NCBI RefSeq assembly: GCF_018917435.1
Contig: NZ_JAHLOQ010000001.1
Coordinates: 124,001 to 188,000, forward strand
Source of the DNA: Intestinibacter bartlettii
Lineage (GTDB): Bacteria > Bacillota > Clostridia > Peptostreptococcales > Peptostreptococcaceae
Direction: 5' to 3'
DNA length: 64,000 bases
The number at the start of each line of letters is the position of its first letter. Positions within the stretch are counted from its first letter, which is position 1. A program made the position numbers and the translations under genes. This document shows positions 8,801 through 18,268 of this stretch, one piece after another. The notes beneath the pieces were generated by a model. It had not been told where the DNA came from, did no database searches, and saw only the letters and a list, made by a program, of their open reading frames with translations.

Positions 8801-10006
8801 ATGAAATTTTCTAAAAGATTAAAATCTATGCAAGCTTCTCCAATCAGAAAACTTGCTCCATTCGCTGCTCAAGCTAAAGCAGACGGTGTTAAAGTTTATC
8901 ATTTAAATATAGGACAACCCGATATAAAAACTCCAGATTGTTTCTTTAAGGCAGTTAAAAATTTTAATGAACCTGTTCTTGAATATGCCGGATCTCAAGG
9001 TCTTCCTGAATTAATAGAAGCATTACAAAAATATTATGAAACTTATGATATGCATTTTTCTAAAGATGATTTCTTAGTAACTAATGGTGGTAGTGAAGCT
9101 CTATTATTCACATTTATGGCTATATGTGATCCTGGAGATAATATCTTAATACCTGAACCTTTCTACACTAACTACAATGGATTTGGACAATCAATAAATA
9201 TGGAGGTTAAACCTATAACTACTAAAGCTGAAGATGGTTTCCACCTTCCACCAAAAGAAGAAATTGTATCTAAGATAGATGATAAAACTAAAGGTATATT
9301 AGTATCTAACCCAGGTAATCCAACTGGTTGTGTTTATACTAAAGAAGAAGTTTATATGTTAGCTGAAATAGCTAAAGAATATGATTTATGGATAATTGCT
9401 GATGAAGTTTATAGAGAATTTATATATGAAGGTCTTGACTACACTAGCTTTGGTAATGTAAAAGAAATAGAAGATAGATGTGTAATAATTGACTCTGTAT
9501 CTAAGAGATATAGTGCTTGTGGCGCTAGAATAGGTTCTATAGCTTGTAAAAATGCTGAATTAATAGGGGAAATAATGAAACTATGCCAAGGTAGACTTTG
9601 TATAGCTACTATAGAACAATTAGGTGCTGCTGCTTTATTTAATGAAACTCCAGCTTCTTACTTAAAAGAAGTAAATGAAGAGTATTGTAAGAGAAGAGAC
9701 ACACTATATAATGAATTAATGAAAGTTGATGGCGTTATATGTAAAAAACCAATGGGTGCTTTCTATATAGTTGCTAAACTTCCAGTTGACAATGCTGAAG
9801 ATTTTGTAAAATGGATGTTAACTGATTTCCGTATGGATAATGCTACAGTAATGGCTACTCCAGCTGAAGGATTTTATGCTACACCAGGTCTTGGACGTGA
9901 TGAAGTAAGACTTGCTTACATATTAAAAGAAGAAGACCTTAAAGTAGCTGGAAAATTATTAGCTGAAGGTTTAAAAGCATATAAAGCTGCTATGGCAAAT
10001 GCTTAA
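8801..10006 (+). CDS. Class I PLP-dependent aminotransferase (aspartate aminotransferase-like)
   Basis: A 401-residue fold-type I aminotransferase. Cofactor and substrate motifs visible are the substrate-side Tyr62-Ala-Gly (EYAGSQGLPEL), NGGSEAL (95-101), NPGNPTG (170-176), the pyridine-binding IIADEVYREF with D201 and Y204, and SVSKRYSACGAR with the Schiff-base lysine K235. EVRLAYIL near the C-terminus supplies the carboxylate-binding arginine. The set fits the I-gamma aspartate aminotransferase group, but members act on several amino acids, so the exact substrate pair is uncertain. Codon use is more GC-rich than the surrounding DNA, as expected for a well expressed gene. It is a single gene ended by the hairpin at 10041-10070. 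Confidence 0.88.
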   Translation: MKFSKRLKSMQASPIRKLAPFAAQAKADGVKVYHLNIGQPDIKTPDCFFKAVKNFNEPVLEYAGSQGLPELIEALQKYYETYDMHFSKDDFLVTNGGSEALLFTFMAICDPGDNILIPEPFYTNYNGFGQSINMEVKPITTKAEDGFHLPPKEEIVSKIDDKTKGILVSNPGNPTGCVYTKEEVYMLAEIAKEYDLWIIADEVYREFIYEGLDYTSFGNVKEIEDRCVIIDSVSKRYSACGARIGSIACKNAELIGEIMKLCQGRLCIATIEQLGAAALFNETPASYLKEVNEEYCKRRDTLYNELMKVDGVICKKPMGAFYIVAKLPVDNAEDFVKWMLTDFRMDNATVMATPAEGFYATPGLGRDEVRLAYILKEEDLKVAGKLLAEGLKAYKAAMANA

Positions 10007-10040
10007 GTCTAATAAATTTAAGATAAAAGTTTAAAATTAT

Positions 10041-10070
10041 TAAAGGGGATACGTTATCATATCCCCTTTA
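10041..10070. terminator. Intrinsic terminator, aminotransferase / marR
   Basis: TAAAGGGGATA pairs with TATCCCCTTTA across an eight-base loop; the following TTTATTTATTAG is moderately T-rich. It separates convergent genes and could act for both. Confidence 0.75.
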
Positions 10071-10075
10071 ATTTA

Positions 10076-10528
10076 TTAGTTTAATTCACTTTTATTTAAT
10101 AAAGTCTCTAAAGTTTCTATAGCATCTAGATATTTTTCTCTATCTTCACTATTTAACTTAAAGAATTTCTCTTCTAAATCATTGCTTAGTTTTTCTGTAA
10201 AATCAGCAGCTATTTGCTTACCTTCTTCAGTTATAACTATCATATATTTTCTTCTGTCTTTAAGATTTTTTTCCCTATAAACATATCCCTTTTTACTTAA
10301 GTCATCTATCATACTAGTTAAACTACCTTTTTCTATATTTAACTTAGCACATAATTCTGTCATGCTTATTTCGCCGTAGTTTCTCATAAATACTAATGCT
10401 CTTAATTGAGTTTTGTTTACATCATATAAACCAGAATATTGTTTTAAATAGTTTAAGTATAAACTAGAATAAATTTTTGGAAATGTGTTTGATAAAAAAC
10501 TTATCGTATCAGTTACTATACATTTCAT
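10076..10528 (-). CDS. MarR-family transcriptional regulator
   Basis: A 150-residue winged-helix protein. The DNA-binding part runs from about residue 36 to 105: LRALVFMRNYGEISMTEL, then the recognition region LNIEKGSLTSMIDDLSKKGYV and the wing YREKNLKDRRKYMIVITEEG, which carries the family's conserved DxR. The terminal helices provide dimerisation. No ligand-binding cysteine pattern of the OhrR type is seen. It is monocistronic and not adjacent to a transporter or enzyme in the same orientation, so a target cannot be proposed from context; autoregulation is usual in this family. A TGATC-spaced GAGGTGATCAA ribosome binding site precedes the ATG. Confidence 0.88.
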   Translation of the reverse strand: MKCIVTDTISFLSNTFPKIYSSLYLNYLKQYSGLYDVNKTQLRALVFMRNYGEISMTELCAKLNIEKGSLTSMIDDLSKKGYVYREKNLKDRRKYMIVITEEGKQIAADFTEKLSNDLEEKFFKLNSEDREKYLDAIETLETLLNKSELN

Positions 10529-10658
10529 TTGATCACCTCAGATTGCTGTTATTTTATTTTCTTTGTATATTTTACACTAAAGTTATTTTTAGTACAACAT
10601 TTTTAAGGATATTTTTATCAATATTTTTAATTTTATTATATTTTTAAATTAATTGTCT

Positions 10659-10697
10659 AAAAAACTCCTAGAAATATGATATTTCTAGGAGTTTTTA
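10659..10697 (-). terminator. Terminator downstream of purB
   Basis: AAAAACTCCTAGAAAT and ATTTCTAGGAGTTTTT form a 16-bp near-perfect stem with a very small loop (10659-10697). It ends purB, whose stop is at 10726, and A/T runs on both sides would also allow plus-strand action. Confidence 0.88.
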
Positions 10698-10725
10698 GAA
10701 GTTATTTATATATGTTTTTTAATAA

Positions 10726-12171
10726 TTAAACTTTTAAGTCTACATCTACATCGCCAAGATATTCTTTAAATGGTTCTATAGCTGGGTCTAAGTATTCTTC
10801 TACAAATTCCACTACTTGTTCTGGAGCTCTACCTACGAATTTCATAGGATCTAGTATATCTGATATTTCTTCTCTTTTTAACATGTTGAATTTGTCAGAT
10901 TCTAGGATTAAATCTATTAAGTTATTGTTTAAACCTTCGTGTTTAACTCTATAAGCCGCTTTCATAGATAATTCTCTTATTTCTTCATGTAGCTCTTGTC
11001 TATCTCCACCTCTTTTTACAGCTTCCATTAATATATTTTCAGTCGCCATAAATGGTAGTTCTTCATTTATATGTTTATTTATCATGCTTTCATAAACTAC
11101 AAGACCATCTGTTACATTTATACCTATTTCAAGTATAGCATCTGCTGCCATAAATGCTTGTGGTATTGAAAGTCTCTTATTAGCAGAGTCATCTAAACTT
11201 CTTTCTAGCCATTGAGTAGCTTCTACCATAGCTGGAGAAATAGATTCTGCTATTATAAATTTAGAAAGTGATGATATTCTTTCACTTCTCATTGGATTTC
11301 TCTTATATGCCATTGCAGACGAACCTATTTGTTTCTTTTCAAATGGTTCTTCTAATTCTTTAAGATGTTGAAGTAATCTTATATCATTCGTCATTTTATG
11401 CATACTTTGAGCTATTCCTGCTAGTACGTTTAAAACTTGAGAATCTAATTTTCTAGTGTATGTTTGTCCACTTACAGCATAAGAAGATTCAAATCCCATT
11501 TTATTACATACTATTTTATCTAATTGTTTTATTTTAGCGCTGTCACCTTCAAATAGAGCTACGAAACTAGCTTGAGTCCCAGTTGTACCTTTAACTCCTC
11601 TAAGTTTCATATTTTCTAATCTGTAGTTTAAGTCTTCTAAATCTATTATTAAATCTTGAGCCCATAGAGTCGCTCTTTTTCCAACTGTTGTAAGCTGAGC
11701 AGCTTGGAAATGAGTAAATCCTAAAGTAGCTATATCTTTATTTTTAAGAGCAAATTGTTTTAAATTGTTTATTAAGTTTACTAATTTAATTCTTATTAAT
11801 TTTAAAGCTTCGTTCATTTGTATTACATCTGTATTATCTCCAACATAAGCTGAAGTAGCACCTAAATGTATTATTCCTTTTGCTTTTGGACATTGAAGAC
11901 CATAAGCTTGAACGTGACTCATAACGTCGTGTCTTACTTCTCTTTCGATTCTTTTAGCATCGTCGAAATTTATATCATCTACGTGAGCTTTTAACTCTTC
12001 TATTTGTTCGTCTGTTATATTTATTCCAAGTTCTTTTTCACCCTCTGCTAGAGCTATCCATAATTTTCTCCATGTAGAGAATTTAAATTGTGGAGAGAAT
12101 ATATAACTCATATCTTTACTGCAATATCTTTCAGTAAGAGGGTTTGAGTATGTACTATATTTATTATCCAT
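10726..12171 (-). CDS. purB: Adenylosuccinate lyase
   Basis: It catalyses two steps of purine synthesis: SAICAR to AICAR, and adenylosuccinate to AMP, with release of fumarate. The 481-residue protein belongs to the aspartase/fumarase superfamily. Signatures are VRHDVMSHVQAYG, IIHLGATSAYVGDNTD with the active-site His/Thr-Ser region, GVKGTTGTQASF, and the C3 loop GSSAMAYKRNPMRSE containing the mobile catalytic serine. It is longer than the 430-residue Bacillus form and resembles the longer variant common in Clostridia. It stands alone, away from any pur operon. No purine riboswitch is visible in the short upstream region. Confidence 0.95.
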   Translation of the reverse strand: MDNKYSTYSNPLTERYCSKDMSYIFSPQFKFSTWRKLWIALAEGEKELGINITDEQIEELKAHVDDINFDDAKRIEREVRHDVMSHVQAYGLQCPKAKGIIHLGATSAYVGDNTDVIQMNEALKLIRIKLVNLINNLKQFALKNKDIATLGFTHFQAAQLTTVGKRATLWAQDLIIDLEDLNYRLENMKLRGVKGTTGTQASFVALFEGDSAKIKQLDKIVCNKMGFESSYAVSGQTYTRKLDSQVLNVLAGIAQSMHKMTNDIRLLQHLKELEEPFEKKQIGSSAMAYKRNPMRSERISSLSKFIIAESISPAMVEATQWLERSLDDSANKRLSIPQAFMAADAILEIGINVTDGLVVYESMINKHINEELPFMATENILMEAVKRGGDRQELHEEIRELSMKAAYRVKHEGLNNNLIDLILESDKFNMLKREEISDILDPMKFVGRAPEQVVEFVEEYLDPAIEPFKEYLGDVDVDLKV

Positions 12172-12335
12172 ATTTGCACACCGTCCTTAATTTATTTCTT
12201 TTCAACATCATAATTATATATAATTTCACGAACTATAACAATACTTTTTTTTAATTTGTTCTAATTTATTATAGTTTTCTATATATAAATATAATTAATT
12301 TTCAGTAATATTATTGTCTTTTTGCGGTCTTATTA

Positions 12336-13244
12336 TTATTTTTTATTTATATTCATATTATCTTTTTGCATCATATAGTCTATACTCTCACTATCAACAA
12401 AATCGATTACATGTTTATATCTTATTGCATAATATTTATCGCTCCATCCAAGTTGTTTTTGAATGTCCTCTTTATCTGCACCTAACATCAAACTTATTGC
12501 GGCATAAGAATGTCTTAAATCTTTTGCTGAATAGTTTTTTAATCCAGCTAAGTCAAATGCTTTTTTTACTATTATTCTAACATTCCTATCAGTTATAGAA
12601 TTACTTTTTTGTGTCGTAAATATAAAATCATCAGTTGGTAATATTATTTCACTTAATCCCGAATGATATCTATAGTCTTCTATAAGTTTAAAGCAATATG
12701 GGTGTAATTTAACTATTCTTTCTTTTTTTCCTTTTCCTAATCTTACATAGTAATTGTCCTCATCATCTACTATTAAGTCTTTCCACTTAACCTCTACAAG
12801 TTCATTTAGCATACATCCTGTAGTAGTTAAAAATACCATTATAAGTCTATCCCTTGCATTTAACTTGTATAGTGAATCTACAAGTTGATTTATTTCCTGA
12901 ATGCTAAGTACATCATCTTTTCCTTTTTCTCTAGTAACTAAAGGTTTTTCTACAAAACTAAATGGATTTATCTCTATGTATTTATTTCTATGTAAAAATG
13001 AATAAAAACTATGTAAATAACTATATATTTTTTCACTTGTAGATTTTGCGTATTTTTCTTTTACTTCTTCAATAAATTTACTGCAATCTTCTTTATCTAC
13101 TTCAAGTAAATATTCGCCTTCTATAAATTTTTTAAAGTATATTATTTTCAATAAATAGTCCCTTTTTGTTTTGGGATTGAAACTTATTGAAAATTCATCA
13201 AATAATTTTAATTCTTGCTTTGTAAGTATTTTTGTTTCATCCAT
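12336..13244 (-). CDS. XerC/D-like tyrosine recombinase homologue with degenerate active site
   Basis: An N-terminal SAM-like domain (about residues 10-95) and a C-terminal catalytic-fold domain match XerC/D integrases over the full length of 302 residues. I place the start at the ATG at 13244, preceded by GGAAGGATAG; an in-frame TTG at 13262 overlaps that site. The active site is unusual. Where XerD has the box I arginine (TGLRVSEL), this protein has TTTGCMLNEL with Met145. The lysine of GKGKKER (K171) is kept. The box II His of HxxR is Lys241 (SAKDLRHS) with R244 kept. The third His is Trp267 (LGWSD), which Cre-type enzymes tolerate, and the nucleophile Tyr276 is kept. Loss of the first arginine would be expected to abolish strand cleavage. 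No phage genes or attachment sites flank it. Confidence 0.82.
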   Translation of the reverse strand: MDETKILTKQELKLFDEFSISFNPKTKRDYLLKIIYFKKFIEGEYLLEVDKEDCSKFIEEVKEKYAKSTSEKIYSYLHSFYSFLHRNKYIEINPFSFVEKPLVTREKGKDDVLSIQEINQLVDSLYKLNARDRLIMVFLTTTGCMLNELVEVKWKDLIVDDEDNYYVRLGKGKKERIVKLHPYCFKLIEDYRYHSGLSEIILPTDDFIFTTQKSNSITDRNVRIIVKKAFDLAGLKNYSAKDLRHSYAAISLMLGADKEDIQKQLGWSDKYYAIRYKHVIDFVDSESIDYMMQKDNMNINKK

Positions 13245-13283
13245 ATCTTCTATCCTTCCCAATATTAAGTTTATTCTTAAACT

Positions 13284-13324
13284 AAAAAATCACTTTACCA
13301 TTTTCATGATTAAAGCGATTTTTT
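13284..13324 (-). terminator. Terminator downstream of the helicase gene
   Basis: Read on the minus strand, AAAAATCGCTTTA pairs with TAAAGTGATTTTT (one G-T wobble) and is followed by a T run. It sits between the helicase stop (13355) and the recombinase start (13244), so the two genes are probably separate units or only partly coupled. Confidence 0.7.
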
Positions 13325-13354
13325 CGAGTTATATTTTATATAATTAAATTATTA

Positions 13355-15133
13355 TTATTTCCTAGATTTTATTAGAATTTTTATTATTTCGCTTGAATCT
13401 TCATTAAATGTAGTTATAATTTTTAAATATTCTGTAGGTATATTCATAGCTAAATATATTTTATTTAAATCTCCTACAAAATCATTTATTTGATAATCTT
13501 GTTTTGTATCACCTATCGTTTGATTATATAACATTTCTAATTCACAAAAAATTACTGCTTTATATTCTAAGTTTTTTATTCCATATATATTTGAAATTGT
13601 TATTCCCACTTTTTTTGTTATTTTTGTTATTTCATCTTCAGCTATCATATAAGGAATTTTAGCTTCTTCTAGAGCCTTTCTTAAAATATATTGGAAATAA
13701 ATTGTCTTTCCATTTTTTAATTTTTTCTTGTTATAAGGATATACTATAGCAATATCTGAATAATCAAGTCCCTTTTTATTAATTAAAAAATCAATTTCCC
13801 ATAATATAGATTCTATCTGTTCTTCTAAATCACTTACTTTTATTATTTCAGGATCTTTACCTTTTTTATGAATTGGTTGGGTTAATCTATATATGTCCTT
13901 GTCTATAGAAGGTCTCAAACTTTTAATGTAATCATTTGAATTTTCACAGAATCTATTTACAAATTCAACTAAATTTTTACTTTGTCTATAATTTATATCT
14001 AAATAAATAGTCTGACTTGGTTCTAGATTTTGTCTATTTTTAAATATATTTAAATCATTAGTTATATTTAAAGCCTCACAGTAGTATATATCAAATATAT
14101 TTTTAGTTTTATAAAGAAATTCTGAAATAAAACTAATTTCTTCATATTTAAAAGCTTCTGCTTCATCTATAAATATCCCTTTAAACATATTTTTGTTTTT
14201 TATAACATTTCTAGCTTGCTTAATTAAGTTATTAAGATATTTTTCATAATCTTGCTTAAACATTCTATAATCAGCTATTAAGTCAAATTTCTTTGCTAAT
14301 TTAAATAAAAATGAAGATAAAGTATGAACTTCTAAATTTGAATTCTCCTTGTATAAAATATCAATTTCTTCTTTTAATTGATTGCATAATTTTTTTGAAG
14401 ATACAAATATAATAAATCTATGTTGGGGGTATACACGTGCTAATTTAATTGCTCTAGATAGCATAATAGTTGTTTTCCCCGTACCACAACCACCTTTAAA
14501 TATATTATTTCCATAGTTAATCGATAAAGAGTTAATAAGTTGATTTTTTTCTAACATAGTTGCACTATATTCGTAATCATCATTTACAAATGTAATTTTC
14601 TTAAAATCTTTATTTATATGTATTTCATTATTTAAAGTATAGTATTCAGGACATATATCTAAAATATACATATTTAACTCAATTTCATTGTTTTCATTTT
14701 TTAAATAATCGTCTATAGATATATCTCTATCTATAATTTTGTTTAATCTGTTCTTATCAATTATATTATTATCTACAAATTCTTTAAATTCATATTCATC
14801 ATAAATCTCTACATAAGGCATTATATATACAAAATTATAAGAAATATTACTGTGATGTTGTGCCATTTTTAGTCTAAGTAAGTTAAATTCTTCATTCATT
14901 ACTTCAATTAGTTCCTCGTCTAATATTGAAAATAATTCTTCTGAAGTATCCATGAATTTCACAAATAATATTTTATTATTTTTAATATACATTAAATCCG
15001 TATTTATTCCCTTAAAAGGCGTTACCTTTGGTACTATTTTTGCATCATCAGATATCTTTTCATAGAATTTTTTTTCAAATTCTTTCATTCTTAATGCATC
15101 TAATTGAGAGTTAATAGTTATAAATTGACTCAT
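13355..15133 (-). CDS. SF1 UvrD-like helicase/ATPase with NERD-like N-terminus
   Basis: The 592-residue protein has a Walker A loop GGCGTGKTT (214-222), a Walker B GIFIDEAEAF (319-328), a motif IV-like INYRQS with R383 and a C-terminal UvrD_C_2-like segment (VGITISNIYGIKNLEYKAV), so it is a superfamily 1 nucleic-acid-dependent ATPase. The first 120 residues look like the nuclease-related NERD fold (FKGINTDLMYIKNNKILFVKF), but the acidic residue of the usual E-x-K is Val58 with K59 kept, so nuclease activity is doubtful. Residues 120-190 are a linker of unknown type. The SD is AAGGAGAGGAGG. Partners are unknown; the degenerate recombinase follows it on the same strand. Confidence 0.72.
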   Translation of the reverse strand: MSQFITINSQLDALRMKEFEKKFYEKISDDAKIVPKVTPFKGINTDLMYIKNNKILFVKFMDTSEELFSILDEELIEVMNEEFNLLRLKMAQHHSNISYNFVYIMPYVEIYDEYEFKEFVDNNIIDKNRLNKIIDRDISIDDYLKNENNEIELNMYILDICPEYYTLNNEIHINKDFKKITFVNDDYEYSATMLEKNQLINSLSINYGNNIFKGGCGTGKTTIMLSRAIKLARVYPQHRFIIFVSSKKLCNQLKEEIDILYKENSNLEVHTLSSFLFKLAKKFDLIADYRMFKQDYEKYLNNLIKQARNVIKNKNMFKGIFIDEAEAFKYEEISFISEFLYKTKNIFDIYYCEALNITNDLNIFKNRQNLEPSQTIYLDINYRQSKNLVEFVNRFCENSNDYIKSLRPSIDKDIYRLTQPIHKKGKDPEIIKVSDLEEQIESILWEIDFLINKKGLDYSDIAIVYPYNKKKLKNGKTIYFQYILRKALEEAKIPYMIAEDEITKITKKVGITISNIYGIKNLEYKAVIFCELEMLYNQTIGDTKQDYQINDFVGDLNKIYLAMNIPTEYLKIITTFNEDSSEIIKILIKSRK

Positions 15134-15257
15134 AGTAAGCCTCCTCTCCTTCTTTTTGTAAAATTACTCCAGAATTTAATATCTTTATGTCAGAGTTTTT
15201 ATATATATTTAAATTATATCATTTAAATATATAATTTACCATAAATAGATTTCTATA

Positions 15258-15292
15258 CAAAAAACCTCTCTTGAAGTAATTCAAGAGAGGCT
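15258..15292 (-). terminator. Terminator downstream of rny
   Basis: CCTCTCTTGAA (15265-15275) and TTCAAGAGAGG (15280-15290) form an 11-bp stem with a 4-base loop. On the minus strand it is followed directly by TTTTTTG. It ends rny, whose stop is at 15304. Confidence 0.9.
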
Positions 15293-15303
15293 ATTTTTAA
15301 TTA

Positions 15304-16848
15304 TTATTTTGCATATTCTACAGCTCTTGTTTCTCTGATTATACTAACTTTTATTTGACCTGGATATTCAAGTTCATCCTCGATCTTTTTAGTTATATCT
15401 CTAGCTAATAGATGAATTTCTTCATCGTTAATTTTTTCTGGTTTAACCATTATTCTGATTTCTCTACCAGCTTGAATTGCAAAAGATTTATCTACTCCAT
15501 CATATGAGTTTGCAATTTCTTCAAGTTTTTCTAATCTCTTAATATATGCTTCTAATGTTTCTCTTCTAGCACCTGGTCTTGCTGCTGATATTGCATCTGC
15601 TGCTGTTACTAGTACTGCTTCAACTGTTTGAGGCTCATAATCTCCATGATGAGTACTCATAGCATGTATTACATCTTTAGATTCTTTATATCTTCTAAGT
15701 AAATCCATACCTATTTCTACGTGTGTACCTTCCATTTCATGGTCAACTGCTTTACCTATATCGTGAAGTAAACCAGCTCTTTTGGCTAATTTAATATCAG
15801 CACCTATTTCAGCTGCCATAATACCAGCTATATGAGCAACCTCTATAGAGTGTTTTAAAACATTTTGTCCATAACTTGTTCTATAGTTAAGTCTACCTAA
15901 TAATTTAACTAATTCAGGATGTAGGCTGTGAACACCTGTTTCAAATATGGCTTGTTCACCATATTCTTTTATAATGTTATCTACTTCCTTTTTAGCTTTT
16001 TCAACCATTTCTTCTATTCTTGCTGGATGGATTCTTCCATCAGATATTAGTTTTTCTAGTGCTATTCTAGCGATTTCCCTTCTAATAGGATCAAAGCCTG
16101 ATAATATTACTGCTTCAGGAGTATCATCTATTATTAGATCAATACCTGTTAAAGTTTCTAAAGTTCTAATATTTCTTCCTTCTCTTCCTATTATTCTACC
16201 CTTCATTTCATCATTTGGTAGATTAACTACTGTTACTGTAGTTTCTGCAACATGGTCTGCTGCACATTTTTGAATTGCATACCCAATTATCTCTCTCGAT
16301 TTCTTTTCTGCATCTTCTTTTGCTTGAGTTTCAATTTCTTTAATCATTATTGACATTTCATGTCTTACTTCTTTTTCAGCATTACTTAGTATTATGTCTT
16401 TTGCTTTTTCACTAGTAATTCCTGATATATCCTCTAATTTTTCAAGTTGTTTTACTTTTATAGCTTCGACTTCTTTTTGTTTTTCATCTACAGCTCTTAA
16501 CTTTTGATTTAAATTAGATTCTTTATTTTCCATACTTTGTTGTTTTCTATCTAGAGATTCTTCTTTTTGAATTACTCTTCTTTCATATTTTTGTAATTCA
16601 TTTCTTCTTTCTCTATTTTCTTTTTCAGCATCACTTCTAAATTTATGAATTTCTTCTTTTGCTTCTAAAAGTTTTTCTTTTTTGATTGTTTCTGCATCTT
16701 TGTTTGCTTGATCTATTATATTTTTAGCTAAGCTATCTGCTTCGCCAATTTTTGCTTCTGATATATTTTTTCTTGTAAAATATCCAGCTACAATTCCTAT
16801 AGCCAAACCAACTACTGCTGCTATAATTGCTGTTACTATGACATCCAC
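15304..16848 (-). CDS. rny: Ribonuclease Y
   Basis: The membrane-bound endoribonuclease that starts mRNA decay in Firmicutes. Domains in order over 514 residues: one N-terminal membrane helix (about residues 2-24, [17 protein letters not shown]), a long charged coiled coil (about 30-200, with repeated KEE/EKE runs), a KH RNA-binding domain around [15 protein letters not shown] (about 218-232) and an HD domain with [12 protein letters not shown] (His-Asp metal ligands) in the last third. The length is normal. GGAGGTGGATGTC precedes the ATG. It lies downstream of recA with a 303-base gap and is closed by a strong terminator. Confidence 0.97.
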   Translation of the reverse strand: MDVIVTAIIAAVVGLAIGIVAGYFTRKNISEAKIGEADSLAKNIIDQANKDAETIKKEKLLEAKEEIHKFRSDAEKENRERRNELQKYERRVIQKEESLDRKQQSMENKESNLNQKLRAVDEKQKEVEAIKVKQLEKLEDISGITSEKAKDIILSNAEKEVRHEMSIMIKEIETQAKEDAEKKSREIIGYAIQKCAADHVAETTVTVVNLPNDEMKGRIIGREGRNIRTLETLTGIDLIIDDTPEAVILSGFDPIRREIARIALEKLISDGRIHPARIEEMVEKAKKEVDNIIKEYGEQAIFETGVHSLHPELVKLLGRLNYRTSYGQNVLKHSIEVAHIAGIMAAEIGADIKLAKRAGLLHDIGKAVDHEMEGTHVEIGMDLLRRYKESKDVIHAMSTHHGDYEPQTVEAVLVTAADAISAARPGARRETLEAYIKRLEKLEEIANSYDGVDKSFAIQAGREIRIMVKPEKINDEEIHLLARDITKKIEDELEYPGQIKVSIIRETRAVEYAK

Positions 16849-17151
16849 CTCCTTTGTTATTTAATCCCAAAATTCAATATTACTCCTTATTTTCACATTT
16901 ATTTAGGTTAACTATATACTTTTTAATATAAAAAGCTAACATTTTTTAATATGATAAGTATTACATTTATAATCTTGGAATACTGCTATTTAGGTTATCT
17001 ATAAATCTAGATACCCAATTGCCAATTAAAAATTGATAGTAATATTTTTAACTGGCAACAAAAAATTATATTAAATTAGAATACTTTACCTCATTTAATT
17101 TTATAATTTTTTCTAGCTTGTGTCAAGTTAATAGGAGGTTTATAACAATTA
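16849..17151. other. recA-rny intergenic region with a long hairpin (303 bp)
   Basis: No gene is seen. A stem-loop at 17019-17058 pairs TTGCCAATTAAAAAT with ATTTTTAACTGGCAA with a single mismatch (a wobble on the minus strand) around a ten-base loop. It has no T run directly after it on the minus strand, so it is not a standard terminator. It could be a processing or stability element in a recA-rny transcript. The rny promoter is expected here but is not clear. Confidence 0.55.
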
Positions 17152-18219
17152 TTATTCACCTGTAACATCATTTGAATCTTGCATGTTTTCATCAAATTCA
17201 TCTTCTTCTATATCTCTATATTCTGCACCTAATTTATAATATTTTCTTACTTTTTCTTCTATTTCATTTGTTAAGTCCATATTGTCAGCTAAAAATTTCT
17301 TAACATTTTCTCTACCTTGACCTAATTTTATATCTTGATAGTTATACCAAGAACCTGATTTTTTAACTATATCTACGTTAGCTGCTATATCTAATAAGTC
17401 ACCTATTTTTGATATACCTTCTCCGTACATTATGTCGAATTCAGCTTGTTTGAAAGGTGGAGCAACTTTATTTTTTACTACTTTAACCCTAGTTCTACTT
17501 CCTAGAATTTTATCACCTTGTTTTATTGTATCTATTTTTCTTACATCTAATCTAACTGAAGAGTAGAACTTAAGGGCACGTCCACCAGTAGTAGTTTCTG
17601 GGTTCCCAAACATTATACCTACTTTTTCTCTAAGTTGGTTTATAAATATTGCAACACAATTTGATTTTTTAATTGAACCTGTTAATTTTCTAAGTGCTTG
17701 AGACATTAGTCTTGCTTGTAAACCTACGTGTGAATCACCCATATCTCCTTCAATTTCTGCTTTTGGAACTAATGCAGCAACTGAGTCTATTACGATTATG
17801 TCTATTGCACCACTTCTTATTAATGCTTCAGTTATTTCTAAAGCTTGTTCACCTGTGTCTGGTTGAGATATTATAAGATTGTCAACATCTACACCTAATG
17901 CTTTTGCATATACTGGATCTAGAGCATGTTCAGCATCTATGAAAGCTGCTATCCCGCCATTTTTTTGAGCTTCTGCAACAGTGTGAAGTGCTACAGTTGT
18001 TTTACCTGAAGATTCTGGTCCATATATTTCAACTATTCTACCTCTTGGAAGTCCACCTATACCTACTGCTATATCTAATCCTATCGAACCTGTTGATATA
18101 GAATCAACTACCATAGATGAAGCTTCACCTAATTTCATTATTGAACCTTTACCAAAATCTTTTTCTATTTTTCCTAAGACGTGATTTAACGCGTCTAATT
18201 TTTCTTTTTCTATAGTCAT
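17152..18219 (-). CDS. recA: Recombinase RecA
   Basis: The ATP-dependent strand-exchange protein of homologous recombination and the co-protease that triggers LexA self-cleavage. The 355-residue product shows Walker [10 protein letters not shown] (67-75), the Walker B strand ([19 protein letters not shown]), the mobile loop region with [39 protein letters not shown] (loop L2 region) and an acidic C-terminal tail ([13 protein letters not shown]). GGAGGAATAAATAATT precedes the ATG. A LexA-type operator lies 36 bases upstream of the start codon, so SOS control is likely. The gene is preceded by the terminator of the rimO-pgsA unit and so has its own promoter. Confidence 0.98.
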   Translation of the reverse strand: MTIEKEKLDALNHVLGKIEKDFGKGSIMKLGEASSMVVDSISTGSIGLDIAVGIGGLPRGRIVEIYGPESSGKTTVALHTVAEAQKNGGIAAFIDAEHALDPVYAKALGVDVDNLIISQPDTGEQALEITEALIRSGAIDIIVIDSVAALVPKAEIEGDMGDSHVGLQARLMSQALRKLTGSIKKSNCVAIFINQLREKVGIMFGNPETTTGGRALKFYSSVRLDVRKIDTIKQGDKILGSRTRVKVVKNKVAPPFKQAEFDIMYGEGISKIGDLLDIAANVDIVKKSGSWYNYQDIKLGQGRENVKKFLADNMDLTNEIEEKVRKYYKLGAEYRDIEEDEFDENMQDSNDVTGE

Positions 18220-18254
18220 AATTATTTATTCCTCCATATACTAATTTATAAAAA

Positions 18255-18268
18255 CAAACATTTGTTCG
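18255..18268 (-). promoter_or_regulatory. LexA (SOS) box upstream of recA
   Basis: On the minus strand the site reads CGAACAAATGTTTG. It matches 13 of 14 positions of the Gram-positive LexA consensus CGAACRNRYGTTYC and fits the shorter form GAAC-N4-GTTY. Its position 36-49 bases before the recA start suits repression of the recA promoter. Confidence 0.82.

Noticed and set aside
12314-12580. Plus-strand frame overlapping the recombinase 3' end
   Set aside because: Antisense to a gene with full-length family similarity; no ribosome binding site; composition reflects the complement.
12336-13244. Recombinase as a sign of a prophage or integrative element
   Set aside because: No phage, plasmid or conjugation genes, no tRNA and no att-like direct repeats flank it; neighbours are conserved housekeeping genes, and the active site is degenerate.
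16849-17151. A small RNA gene in the recA-rny gap
   Set aside because: Only one hairpin is visible; no promoter and terminator pair brackets it.
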